Below, one piece after another: positions 43,516 through 56,220 of a stretch of 64,000 nt of DNA. This DNA is from Henricia sp. BOLD:AAB3569 (Eukaryota; Echinodermata; Asteroidea; Spinulosida; Echinasteridae). Position 1 is the stretch's first letter, and each line of letters starts with the position of its first letter. The DNA is taken from assembly GCA_037783545.1 (NCBI GenBank), contig JBBELK010000921.1, forward strand, positions 310,001 through 374,000, read 5' to 3'. Under the pieces are notes generated by a model that saw only the letters and a list, made by a program, of their open reading frames with translations, did no database searches and was not told the DNA's origin. Made by a program: the position numbers and the translations under genes.

Positions 43516-45390
43516 TTTAGCTTTTTTTTATTCTTCTCCCAAAACCCCATAGACAAAGCGCATGGTCTTTCGGCCTGGCAAAATGGTCACTTGCAAAGCT
43601 CGGATCATCATCAAACTTGGTCACAACAATCACCTCATAGTGAAGTACTGCACAAATGTGTTTACATTTTGATGACGTCATCAGGTGTCAGATTACAAGC
43701 GTTTGAAATATATGGCCTTCAAATTGAAACTTCTGTAAAAATTCAACAGTTTGAGATACAAACTTTATTCTTTCGGCAATGGTCATGACTATCCAAGGTC
43801 TAAATTTCATACACAGACATTGACCTTGAATCTTGCTTCCTATTGGTCGAAAACGAGGCTGCCCTGTCATTTAAAACTGGTAGCAGATACAGAGATCGGG
43901 TCAAAAGTGTTAGTCTCAAGACCTCTTGGGCATTCCAAAAATACCAAAAGTTAAGTCGTGACACGAAAGAGCGCCCTCTAGCGGCAAGTTGAAAAATTGC
44001 CAAAACCTATTTTGAAGAGATGTCTGTGGCGAAGTTTTTGCAAATTGGCCCAAAATTGGTGCATATGTTCACTGAGGGTCAGTGAACATGCCCATACCTT
44101 CAAAAGTTTGATGACGTCACCAGGTGTCAAATTACACTCAGTTGAACATGCGTTCTTCTAACGGTTATATATAGAGAACGAAAAGGCCGATGGAGGTCAA
44201 ATTTTGTGTTTTAGGTTTGTTGTGACTTGGTCTAATGCATATTAGCAGCAAAATTTGGTGGCGTAACGATGACGTCATCAAATAAGCCCGTTTGTACAGC
44301 ATACATTAGCCAAGGTCGTTCACTTCCTCTAATGGTCGTATGACCTTGAAACCAAGCAGGGACGTAGACTTGGTCATTAACATATAACATACCAAGTTAC
44401 ATTAGTGTGACGTCATTTGTTGATTTGTTATGAATTTTTGAATCTGGCAACCTATACTACAGCATACACACAGTGCAGTATATACATATGTATACGAGTG
44501 TACATAAGCATGTACAATATGCATACATCTGCACTATCCCATAGACAAAGCACACAGTCTGTCTCGGTGCTAGAAGAGTCGCTTGCAAAGCTTGGATCAT
44601 CATCAAACTTAGTCACAATAAGGAACCCATAGTAAAGTACTATACCAAAGAGGTTAGATCTTGATGACGTCACCAGGTGTTAGATTACATGTGTCTGAAT
44701 TTTAATGCCTTGCAAATTGAAAAATCTGTAAAAATTGAACCGTTTGAGATACAATCTTTATTCTTTCGGCACTGGTCATGACTATCCAAGGTCTAAATTT
44801 CATGCAGAGACATTGACCTTGAATCTTGTTTCCTATTGGTCGAAAACGAGGCTGCCTTGTCATTTAAAACTGGTAAGCAATGCCGAGATCGTGTCAACGG
44901 TGTTAGTCTCAGGACCCCTTGGGCATTCAAAAAATACAAAAAGTTAAGTCGTCACACGAAACAGCCCCCTCTAGTGACGAGTTGAAAAAAGACCAAAACG
45001 TATTTTGAATTGGTCAAATGTATATTATCAGCTAAATATTGTGACGTCACGATGACGTAATCAAATAATAGTTCCTCAAGTATACATTAACCAAGGTCGT
45101 TTACTTTCTCCATTGGTCGTATGACCTTGAAAACTATCAGGTGCCTGGACCTGGTCATTAACATGTAACATACCAAGTTACATTAGTATGACATGCATGA
45201 TTTGTTGATTTATTATGAATTTTTGAATCTTGTCACTGTGCATATTGTACATGTATATGTACAGTATGTATTTATATTGTACAAAGTGTACATGTAGTAT
45301 TATACAGCATGCAGTTTTACATGCATACAAACATACAAAAAAAGAAAAGCGGAAAGCCATATGCTCTGTTATCAACAGACATACCTCTAG
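43516..45390 (+). repeat. Array copy 3 (modules B-N)
   Basis: B at 43751 and N at about 44741, then hairpin and CTAG (45387-45390) followed by T15. It lacks the A module found in copies 1 and 4. Confidence 0.88.
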
Positions 45391-48266
45391 TTTTTTTTTT
45401 TTTTTTTAGCTTTTTTTATTCTTCTCCCAAAACCCCATAGACAAAGCGCATGGTCTTTCGGCCTGGCAAAATGGTCACTTGCAAAGCTCGGATCATCATC
45501 AAACTTGGTCACAACAATCACCTCATAATGAAGTACTGCACAAATGTGTTTACATTTTGATGACGTCATCAGGTGTCAGATTACAAGCGTTTGAAATATA
45601 TGGCCTTCAAATTGAAACTGCTGTAAAAATTCAACCGTTTGAGATACAAACTTTATTCTTTCGGCAATGGTCATGACTATCCAAGGTCTAAATTTCATAC
45701 ACAGACATTGACCTTGAATCTTGCTTCCTATTGGTCGAAAACGAGACTGCCCTGTCATTTAAAACTGGTAGCAGATATAGAGATCGGGTCAAAAGTGTTA
45801 GTCTCAAGACCTCTTGGGCATTCCAAAAATACCAAAAGTTAAGTCGTGACACGCAAGAGCGCCCTCTAGCGGCAAGTTGAAAAATGGCCAAAACCTATTT
45901 TGAAGAGATGTCTGTGGCGAAGTTTTTGCAAATTGGCCCAAAATTGGTGCATATGTTCACTGAGGATCAGTGAACATGCCCATACCTTCAAAAGTTTGAT
46001 GACGTCACCAGGTGTCAAATTACACTCAGTTGAACATGCGTTCTTCTAACGGTTATATATAGAGAACGAAAAGGCCGATGGAGGTCAAATTTTGTGTTTT
46101 AGGTTTGTTGTGACTTGGTCTAATGCATATTAGCAGCAAAATTTGCTGGCGTAACGATGACGTCATCAAATAAGCCCGTTTGTGCAGCATACATTTGCCA
46201 AGGTCGTTCACTTCCTCTAATGGGCGTATGACCTTGAAACCTAGCAGGGACGTAGACGTGGTCATTAACATATAACATACCAAGTTACATTAGTGTGACG
46301 TCCTTTGTTGATTTGTTATGAATTTTTGAATCTGGCAACCTATACCACAGCATACACACAGTGCAGTATATACGGGTGTACATAAGCATGAACAATCGCC
46401 ATACATCTGCACTACCCCATTTCCCATAGACAAAGCACATAGTCTATCTCGCTGCTAGAAGGGTCGCTTGCAAAGCTTGGATCATCATCAAACTTGGTCA
46501 CAATAAGGAACCCATACTAAAGTACTATACCGAAGAGGTTACATCTTGATGACGTCACCAGGGGTCAGATTACATGTGTCTGAAATTTAATGCCTTAAAA
46601 ATTAAAAAATTTGTAAAAATTCAACCGTTTGCGATACAAACATTTTTGTTTCGGCAATGGTCATGACTATCCAATGTCTAAATTTCATGCAGGGACAATG
46701 ACCTTGAATCTTGCTTCCTATTGGTCGAAAACGAGGCTGCGTTGTCATTTAAAACTGGTAGCAGATACCTAAATTGGGTCAACGTTGTTAGTCTCGGGAC
46801 CCCTTGGGCATTACAAAAATACCAAAAGTTAAGTCGTCACACAAAACAGCGCCCTCTAGCGGCAAGTTGAAAAATGGCCAAAACGCATTTTGAAGAGATG
46901 TCTGTGGCGAAGTTTTTGCAAATTGGCCCAAAATTGGTGCATATGTTCACTGAGGGTCAGTGAATACGCCCATACTTTCAAAAGTTTGATGACGTCACCA
47001 GGTGTCAAATTACACTCGCTTGAACGTGCATCCTTTTAACAGCTATATCTAGAGAACGAAACGGCCGATGAAGGTCAAATATTTTGTTTCAGGTTTGTTG
47101 TGACTTGGTCTAACGCATATTAGCAGCAAAATTTGGTGGCGTAACGATGACGTCATCAAATAAGCCCGTTTGTACAGCATACATTAGCCAAGGTCGTTCA
47201 CTTCCTCTATTGGTCGTATGACCTTGAAACCAAGCAGGGACGTAGACTTGGTCATTAACATATAACATACCAAGTTACATTAGTGTGACGTCATTTGTTG
47301 ATTTGTTATGAATTTTTGAATCTGGCAACCTATACTACAGCATACACACAGTGCAGTATATACATGTATACGAGTGTACATAAGCATGTACAATATGCAT
47401 ACATCTGCACTATCCCACAGACAAAGCACACAGTCTGTCTCGGTGCTAGAAGAGTCGCTTGCAAAGCTTGGATCATCATCAAACTTAGTCACAATAAGGA
47501 ACCCATAGTAAAGTACTATACCAAAGAGGTTAGATCTTGATGACGTCACCAGGTGTTAGATTACATGTGTCTGAAATTTAATGCCTTGCAAATTGAAAAA
47601 TCTGTAAAAATTGAACCGTTTGAGATACAATCTTTATTCTTTCGGCACTGGTCATGACTATCCAAGGTCTAAATTTCATGCAGAGACATTGACCTTGAAT
47701 CTTGTTTCCTATTGGTCGAAAACGAGGCTGCCTTGTCATTTAAAACTGGTAAGCGATGCCGAGATCGTGTCAACGGTGTTAGTCTCAGGACCCCTTGGAC
47801 ATTCAAAAAATACAAAAAAGTTAAGTCGTCACACGAAACAGCCCCCTCTAGTGACGAGTTTAAAAAAGACCAAAACGTATTTTGAATTGGTCAAATGTAT
47901 ATTATCAGCTAAATATTGTGACGTCACGATGACGTAATCAAATAAGAGTTCCTCAAGTATACATTAACCAAGGTCGTTTACTTTCTCCATTGGTCGTATG
48001 ACCTTGAAAACTATCAGGTGCCTGGACCTGGTCATTAACATGTAACATACCAAGTTACATTAGTATGACATGCATGATTTGTTGATTTATTATGAATTTT
48101 TGAATATTGTGACTGTGCATACTGTACATGTACATGTACGGTATGCATTTATATTGTACAAAGTGTACATGTAGTATTATACAGCATGCAGTTTTACATG
48201 CATACAAACATACAAAAAAGAAAAGCGGAAAGCCATATGCTCTGTTATCAACAGACATACCTCTAG
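45391..48266 (+). repeat. Array copy 4 (modules B-A-N)
   Basis: Landmarks at 45639, about 46628 and 47617 (989 bp spacing). Ends with CTAG at 48263-48266. The A module carries the private word AACAATCGCCATACATC (near 46391), shared with copy 8 at about 61061. Confidence 0.88.
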
Positions 48267-50330
48267 TTTTTTTTTGTTTTTGGCTTTTTTTATTCTTCTC
48301 CCAAAACCTCATAGACAAAGCGCATGGTCTTTCGGCCTGGCAAAATGGTCACTTGCAAAGCTCGGATCATCATCAAACTTGGTCACAACAATCACCTCAT
48401 AATGAAGTACTGCACAAATGTGTTTACATTTTGATGACGTCATCAGGTGTCAGATTACAAGCGTTTGAAATATATGGCCTTCAAATTGAAACTTCTGTAA
48501 AAATTCAACCGTTTGAGATACAAACTTTATTCTTTCGGCAATGGTCATGACTATCCAAGGTCTAAATTTCGTACACAGACATTGACCTTGAATCTTGCTT
48601 CCTATTGGTCGAAAACGAGGCTGTCCTGTCATTTAAAACTGGTAGCAGATACAGAGATCGGGTCAAAAGTGTTAGTCTCAAGACCTCTTGGGCATTACAA
48701 AAATACCAAAAGTTAAGTCGTCACACGAAACAGCGCCCTCTAGCGGCAAGTTGCAAAATGGCCAAAACGCATTTTGAAGAGATGTCTGTGGCGAAGTTTC
48801 TGCAAATTGGCCCAAAATTGGTGCATATGTTCACTGAGGGTCAGTGAACACGCCCATACCTTCAAAAGTTTGATGACGTCACCAGGTGTCAAATTACACT
48901 CAGTTGAACATGCGTTCTTCTAACGGTTATATATAGAGAACGAAAAGGCCGATGGAGGTCAAATTTTGTGTTTTAGGTTTGTTGTGACTTAGTCTAATGC
49001 ATATTAGCAGCAAAATTTGGTGGCGTAACGATGATGTCATCAAATAAGCCCGTTTGTGCAGCATACATTTGCCAAGGTCGTTCACTTCCTCTAATGGGCG
49101 TATGAACTTGAAACCTAGCATGGACGTAGACGTGGTCATTAACATATAACATACCAAGTTACATTAGTGTGACATCCTTTGTTGATTTGTTATGAATTGT
49201 TGAATCTGGCAACCTATACCACAGCATACACACAGTGCAGTATATACGGGTGTACATAAGCATGAACAATGTGCATACATCTGCACTACCCCATTTCCCA
49301 TAGACAAAGCACATAGTCTATCTCGCTGCTAGAAGGGTCGCTTGCAAAGCTTGGATCATCATCAAACTTGGTCACAATAAGGAACCCATACTAAAGTACT
49401 ATACAAAAGAGGTTACATCTTGATGACGTCACCAGGGGTCAGATTACATGTGTCTGAAATTTAATGCCTTAAAAATTCAAAAATCTGTAAAAATTCAACA
49501 GTTTGAGATACAAACATTTTTGTTTCGGCAATGGTCATGACTATCCAATGTCTAAATTTCATGCAGAGACAATGACCTTGAATCTTGCTTCCTATTGGTC
49601 GAAAACGAGGCTGCGTTGTCATTTAAAACTGGTAGCAGATACCGAGATTGGGTCAACGTTGTTAGTCTCGGGACCCCTTGGGCATTACACAAATACCAAA
49701 AGTTAAGTCGTCACACGAAAGAGCGCCCTCTAGCGGCGAGTTGAAAAATGGCCAAAACTTATTTTAAAGAGATGTTTTCGGCGAAGTTTTTGCTAATTGG
49801 CCCAAAATTGGTGCATATGGTCACTGAGGGTCAGTGAACATGCCCATACCTTCAAAAGTTTGATGACGTCACCAGGTGTCAAATTACACTAAGTTGAACA
49901 TGCGTTCTTCTAACTGTTATATCTAGAGAACGAAAAGGCCGATAGAGGTCAAATTTTGTGTTTTAGGCTTGTTGCGACTTGTTCCAATGCATATTTTCAG
50001 CAAAATCTTGTGACGTCACGATGACGTCAACAAATAAGCGCGTTTGTGCAGCATAAATTAGCCAAGGTCGTTCACTTCCTGTATTGGTCGTATGACCTTG
50101 AAACCTAGCAGGTACGTAGATCTGGTCATTAACATGTAACATACCAAGTTACATTAGTATGACATGCATATTTTGTTGATTTATTATGAACACTACATGT
50201 ACGCTATTCATTTACATTGTACAAAGTGTACATGTAGTATTATACAGCATGCAGTTTTCCATGCATACAAACATACAAAAAAAGAAAAGCGGAAAGCCAT
50301 ATGCTCTGTTATCAACAGACATACCTCTAG
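48267..50330 (+). repeat. Array copy 5 (modules B-A)
   Basis: Landmarks at 48513 and 49503. The A module runs directly into the type I end (GCGGAAAGCCATATGC, hairpin, CTAG 50327-50330), followed by T tract and hairpin units. Confidence 0.88.
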
Positions 50331-50434
50331 TTTTTTTTTTTTTTTTGGCTTTCCGCACTCCTGCGGAAAGCCTTTGAAACTGTTCTGATTTTTTTTTTTT
50401 TTTTTTTAGCTGTTTCGGTAGGGCCGAAACAGCT
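50331..50434 (+). repeat. Two stem-loop units between copies
   Basis: GGCTTTCCGCA stem at 50347-50372 and AGCTGTTTCGG stem at 50408-50434, each followed by the GTTCTGATTTTT word. The order is the same as in the 3.8-kb and 24.2-kb clusters. Confidence 0.85.
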
Positions 50435-52500
50435 ATTGTTTTCGTTCTGATTTTTTTTCTTTTTTTATTTCCTCTTGGTACCCCTTCTTTCTACCCGGCA
50501 GTTTACACACTTCTGCTCGTCCGATTCCAGTCAAACTTGGCAGGTAGTTAGTACATCCCCTGAGGATGTGCCGCCCTTGCGTAATTTCACAGTCACGTGA
50601 CCAGGTGTCGGATTACAGGCAGTCAAAAATCGGTGATTGTCATGTTTAAAAATCTGTAAAAAATCAACCGTTTGAGATACAGGAAAAGTTTCTTCAGGGT
50701 TGACCTTATTTCACAGAGTACTACATTTAGTTTCCATGCGATGACCTTGGACCTCGCTTCCTATTGGTCGAAAACGAGGCTGGCTCGCCATTTAAAACTG
50801 GTAGTAGGTATTGAAATTGAGTTTTCTTTGTTAGTCTCAGGACCCCTTGGGCATTTAGAAAATATCAAAAGTTAAGCCGTCACACAAAACAGCGCCCTCT
50901 AGCGACGAGTTGAAAAATGGCCAAAACGTATTTTGAACAGATGTCTGTGGCGAAGTTTTTGCAAATCGGCCCAAAATTGGTACAGGTGTTCACCGAGGGT
51001 CAGTGAACACGCCCACACCTTCAAAAGTTTGATGACGTCACCAGGTGTCAAATTACACTCAGTAGAACATGCGTTCTTCTAACGGTTATATCTAGAGAAC
51101 GAAAAGGCTGATGGAGGTCAAATTTTGTGTTTTAGGTTTGTTGTGACTTGGTCTAATGCATATTAGCAGCAAAATGTGGTGGCGTAACGATGACGTCATC
51201 AAATAAGCCCGTTTGTGCAGCATACATTAGCCAAGGTCGTTCACTTCCTCTAATGGGCGTATGACCTTGAAACCTAGCAGGGACGTAGACTTGGTCATTA
51301 ACATATAACATACCAAGTTACATTAGTGTGACGTCATTTGTTGATTTGTTATGAATTTTTGAATCTGGCAACCTATACCACAGCATACACACAGTGCATA
51401 CGAGTGTACATAAGCATGTACAATATGCATACATCTGCTCTACCCCATTTCCCATAGACAAAGCACATAGTCTATCTCGCTGCTAGAAGGGTCGCTTGCA
51501 AAGCTTGGATCATTATCAAACTTGGTCACAATAAGGAACCCATAGTAAAGTACTATACCAAAGAGGTTACATCTTGATGACGTCACCAGGGGTCAGATTA
51601 CATGTGTCTGAAATGTAATGCCTTAAAAATTCAAAAATCTGTAAAAATTCAACCGTTTGAGATACAAACATTTTTGTTTCGGCAATGGTCATGACTATCC
51701 AATGTCTAAATTTCATGCAGAGACAATGACCTTGAATCTTGCTTCCTATTGGTCGAAAACGAGGCTGCGTTGTCATTTAAAACTGGTAGCAGATACCGAG
51801 ATTGGGTCAACGTTGTTAGTCTCGGGACCCCTTGGGCATTACAAAAACACCAAAAATTAAGTCGTCACATGAAAGAGCGCCCTCTAGCGGCGAGTTGAAA
51901 AGTGGCCAAAACTTATTTTAAAGAGATATTTGCGGCGAAGTTTTTGCTAATTGGCCCAAAATTGGTGCATATGGTCACTCAGAGTCAGTGAACATGCCCA
52001 TACCTTCAAAAGTTTGATGACGTCACCAGGTGTCAGATTACACTCAGTTGAACATGCGTTCTTCTAACGGTTATATCTAGAGAACGAAAAGGCCGATAGA
52101 GGTCAAATTTTGTGTTTTAGGCTTGTTGTGACTTGTTCGAATGCATTTTTCAGCAAATTCTTGTGACGTCACGATGACGTCAACAAATAAGCGCGTTTGT
52201 GCAGCATCAATTAGCCAAGGTCGTTCACTTCCTGTATTGGTCGTATGACCTTGAAACCTAGCAGGTATGTAGACCTGGACATTAACATGTAACATACCAA
52301 GTTACATTAGTATGACATGCATATTTTGTTAATTTATTATTAATTTTTAAATCTTGTCACTGTGCATGTACATGTACGGTATGCACTTACGTTGTACAAA
52401 GTGTACATGTAGTATTATACAGCATGCAGTTTTCCATGCATACAAACATACAAAAAAAGAAAAGCGGCAAGCCATATGCTCTGTTATCAACAGACATACC
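50435..52500 (+). repeat. Second C-A composite copy
   Basis: C at 50672 and A at 51657 (985 bp). Nearly identical to 24285-26333, including the GCGGCAAGCC variant at its end, and stops at CATACC (52500) without CTAG. Confidence 0.88.
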
Positions 52501-52501
52501 T

Positions 52502-53267
52502 AATCTTGCTTCCTATTGGTCGAAAACGAGGCTGCGTTGTCATTTAAAACTGGTAGCAGATACCGAGATTGGGTCAACGTTGTTAGTCTCGGGACCCCTT
52601 GGGCATTACAAAAACACCAAAAATTAAGTCGTCACATGAAAGAGCGCCCTCTAGCGGCGAGTTGAAAAGTGGCCAAAACTTATTTTAAAGAGATATTTGC
52701 GGCGAAGTTTTTGCTAATTGGCCCAAAATTGGTGCATATGGTCACTCAGAGTCAGTGAACATGCCCATACCTTCAAAAGTTTGATGACGTCACCAGGTGT
52801 CAGATTACACTCAGTTGAACATGCGTTCTTCTAACGGTTATATCTAGAGAACGAAAAGGCCGATAGAGGTCAAATTTTGTGTTTTAGGCTTGTTGTGACT
52901 TGTTCGAATGCATTTTTCAGCAAATTCTTGTGACGTCACGATGACGTCAACAAATAAGCGCGTTTGTGCAGCATCAATTAGCCAAGGTCGTTCACTTCCT
53001 GTATTGGTCGTATGACCTTGAAACCTAGCAGGTATGTAGACCTGGACATTAACATGTAACATACCAAGTTACATTAGTATGACATGCATATTTTGTTAAT
53101 TTATTATTAATTTTTAAATCTTGTCACTGTGCATGTACATGTACGGTATGCACTTACGTTGTACAAAGTGTACATGTAGTATTATACAGCATGCAGTTTT
53201 CCATGCATACAAACATACAAAAAAAGAAAAGCGGCAAGCCATATGCTCTGTTATCAACAGACATACC
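52502..53267 (+). repeat. 766-bp tandem duplication, no difference noticed
   Basis: Direct repeat of 51735-52500, from AATCTTGCTTCC to AGACATACC, joined by a single T. In the parts compared by eye I saw no difference, including shared rare variants (GAAAAGTGGCC, CAGCATCAATTAGCC, TATGTAGACCTGG). A very recent duplication or an assembly duplication. Confidence 0.85.
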
Positions 53268-53356
53268 TAGTTCATTAACTTTTTTTAAAGCTGAAAACCA
53301 GATAATTAAAAATGTCCGAAACAGCGTGTTTGTTTCTAACAAACACCACATTTCTA
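53268..53356 (+). mobile_element. Helitron-like 3' terminus, type II, third copy
   Basis: TAGTTCATTAACTTTTTTTAA then the conserved segment with hairpin GTGTTTGTT-TCT-AACAAACAC (53326-53346) and CTAG (53353-53356). The junction CATACC-TAGTTCATTAA here is the empty site for the 26336-29902 transposon. Confidence 0.6.
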
Positions 53357-56220
53357 GTTTTTTTAGCTTTTTTTATTCTTCTCCCAAAACCTCATAGACA
53401 AAGCGCATGGTCTTTCGGCCTGGCAAAATGGTCACTTGCAAAGCTCGGATCATCATCAAACTTGGTCACAACAATCACCTCATAATGAAGTACTGCACAA
53501 ATGTGTTTACATTTTGATGACGTCATCAGGTGTCAGATTACAAGCGTTTGAAATATATGGCCTTCAAATTGAAACTTCTGTAAAAATTCAACCGTTTGAG
53601 ATACAAACTTTATTCTTTCGGCAATGGTCATGACTATCCAAGGTCTAAATTTCATACACAGACATTGACCTTGAATCTTGCTTCCTATTGGTCGAAAACG
53701 AGGCTGCCCTGTCATTTAAAACTGGTAGCAGATACAGAGATCGGGTCAAAAGTGTTAGTCTCAAGACCTCTTGGGCATTCCAAAAATACCAAAAGTTAAG
53801 TCGTGACACGAAAGAGCGCCCTCTAGCGGCAAGTTGAAAAATGGCCAAAACCTATTTTGAAGAGATGTCTGTGGCGAAGTTTTTGCAAATTGGCCCAAAA
53901 TTGGTGCATATGTTCACTGAGGGCCAGTGAACACGCCCATACCTTCAAAAGTTTGATGACGTCACCAGGTGTCAAATTACACTCAGTTGAACATGCGTTC
54001 TTCTAACGGTTATATCTAGAGAATGAAAAGGCCGATGGAGGTCAAATTTTGTGTTTTAGGTTTGTTGTGACTTGGTCTAATGCATATTAGCAGCAAAATT
54101 TGGTGGCGTAACGATGACGTCATCAAATAAGCCCGTTTGTGCAGCATACATTAGCCAAGGTCGTTCACTTCCTCTAATGGGCATATGACCTTGAAACCTA
54201 GCAGGGACGTAGACTTGGTCATTGACATGTAACATACCAAGTTACATTAGTGAGACGGCATTTGTTGATTTGTTATGAATTTTTTAATCTGGCAACCTAT
54301 ACTACAGCATACACACTGTGCAGTATATTATGAGTATACATAAGCATGTACAATATGCATACATCTGCACTACGCCATATCCCATAGACAAAGCACATAG
54401 TCCGTCTCACTGGTAGAAGGGTGGCTTGCAAAGCTTGGATCATCTTCAAACTTTGTCACAATAAGGAACCCATAGTAAAGTACTATACCAAAGAGGTTAC
54501 ATCTTGATGACGTCATCAGGTGTCCAATTACAAGCGTTTTAAATTTAATGCCTTACATATTCAAAAATCTGTAAAAATTCAACCGTTTGAGATACAAACT
54601 TTATTCCTTCGGCAATGATCATGACTATCCAAGGTCTAAATTTCATACTAAGGCATTGACCTTGAATCTTGCTTCCTATTGGTCGAAAACGAGGCTGCCC
54701 TGTCATTTAAAACTGGTAGCAGATACCGAGATTGGGTCAACGTTGTTAGTCTCGGGACCCCTTGGGCATTACAAAAATACCAAAAGTTAAGTCGTCACAC
54801 GAAACAGCGCCCTCTAGCGGCAAGTTGAAAAATGGCCAAAACGCATTTTGAAGAGATGTCTGTGGCGAAGTTTTTGCAAATTGGCCCAAAATTGGTGCAT
54901 ATGTTCACTGAGGGTTAGTGAATATGCACTTTCAAAAGTTTGATGACGTCACCAGGTGTCAAATTACACTCGCTTGAACGTGCATCCTTTTAACAGCTAT
55001 ATCTAGAGAACGAAACGGCCGATGAAGGTAAAATATTTTGTTTCAGGTTTGTTGTGACTTGGTCTAACGCATATTAGCAGCAAAATTTGGTGGCGTAACG
55101 ATGACGTCATCAAATAAGCCCGTTTGTACAGCATACATTAGCCAAGGTCGTTCACTTCCTCTAATGGTCGTATGACCTTGAAACCGAGCAGGGACGTAGA
55201 CTTGGTCATTAACATATAACATACCAAGTTACATTAGTGTGACGTCATTTGTTGATTTGTTATGAATTTTTGAATCTGGCAACCTATACTACAGCATACA
55301 CACAGTGCAGTATATACATGTATACGAGTGTACATAAGCATGTACAATATGCATACATCTGCACTATCCCATAGACAAAGCACACAGTCTGTCTCGGTGC
55401 TAGAAGAGTCGCTTGCAAAGCTTGGATCATCGTCAAACTTAGTCACAATAAGGAACCCATAGTAAAGTACTATACCAAAGAGGTTAGATCTTGATGACGT
55501 CACCAGGTGTCAGATTACATGTGTCTGAAATTTAATGCCTTACAAATTGAAAAATCTGTAAAAATTCAACCGTTTGAGATACAATCTTTATTCTTTCGGC
55601 ACTGGTCATGACTATCCAAGGTCTAAATTTCATGCAGAGACATTGACCTTGAATCTTGTTTCCTATTGGTCGAAAACGAGGCTGCCTTGTCATTTAAAAC
55701 TGGTAAGCGATGCCGAGATCGTGTCAACGGTGTTAGTCTCAGGACCCCTTGGGCATTCAAAAAATACAAAAAGTTAAGTCGTCACACGAAACAGCGCCCT
55801 CTAGTGACGAGTTGAAAAAAGACCAAAACGTATTTTGAATTGGTCAAATGTATATTATCAGCTAAATATTGTGACGTCACGATGACGTAATCAAATAAGA
55901 GTTCCTCAAGTATACATTAACCAAGGTCGTTTACTTTCTCCATTGGTCGTATGACCTTGAAAACTATCAGGTGCCTGGACCTGGTCATTAACATGTAACA
56001 TACCAAGTTACATTAGTATGACATGCATGATTTGTTGATTTATTATGAATTTTTGAATCTTGTCACTGTGCATACTGTACATGTATATGTACGGTATGTA
56101 TTTATATTGTACAAAGTGTACATGTAGTATTATACAGCATGCAGTTTTACATGCATACAAACATACACAAAAAGAAAAGCGGAAAGCCATATGCTCTGTT
56201 ATCAACAGACATACCTCTAG
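53357..56220 (+). repeat. Array copy 6 (modules B-A-N)
   Basis: Landmarks at 53596, 54587 and 55574. CTAG at 56217-56220. The middle module has a local deletion of GCCCATAC (near 54926) shared with the module at 57.8 kb. Confidence 0.88.
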
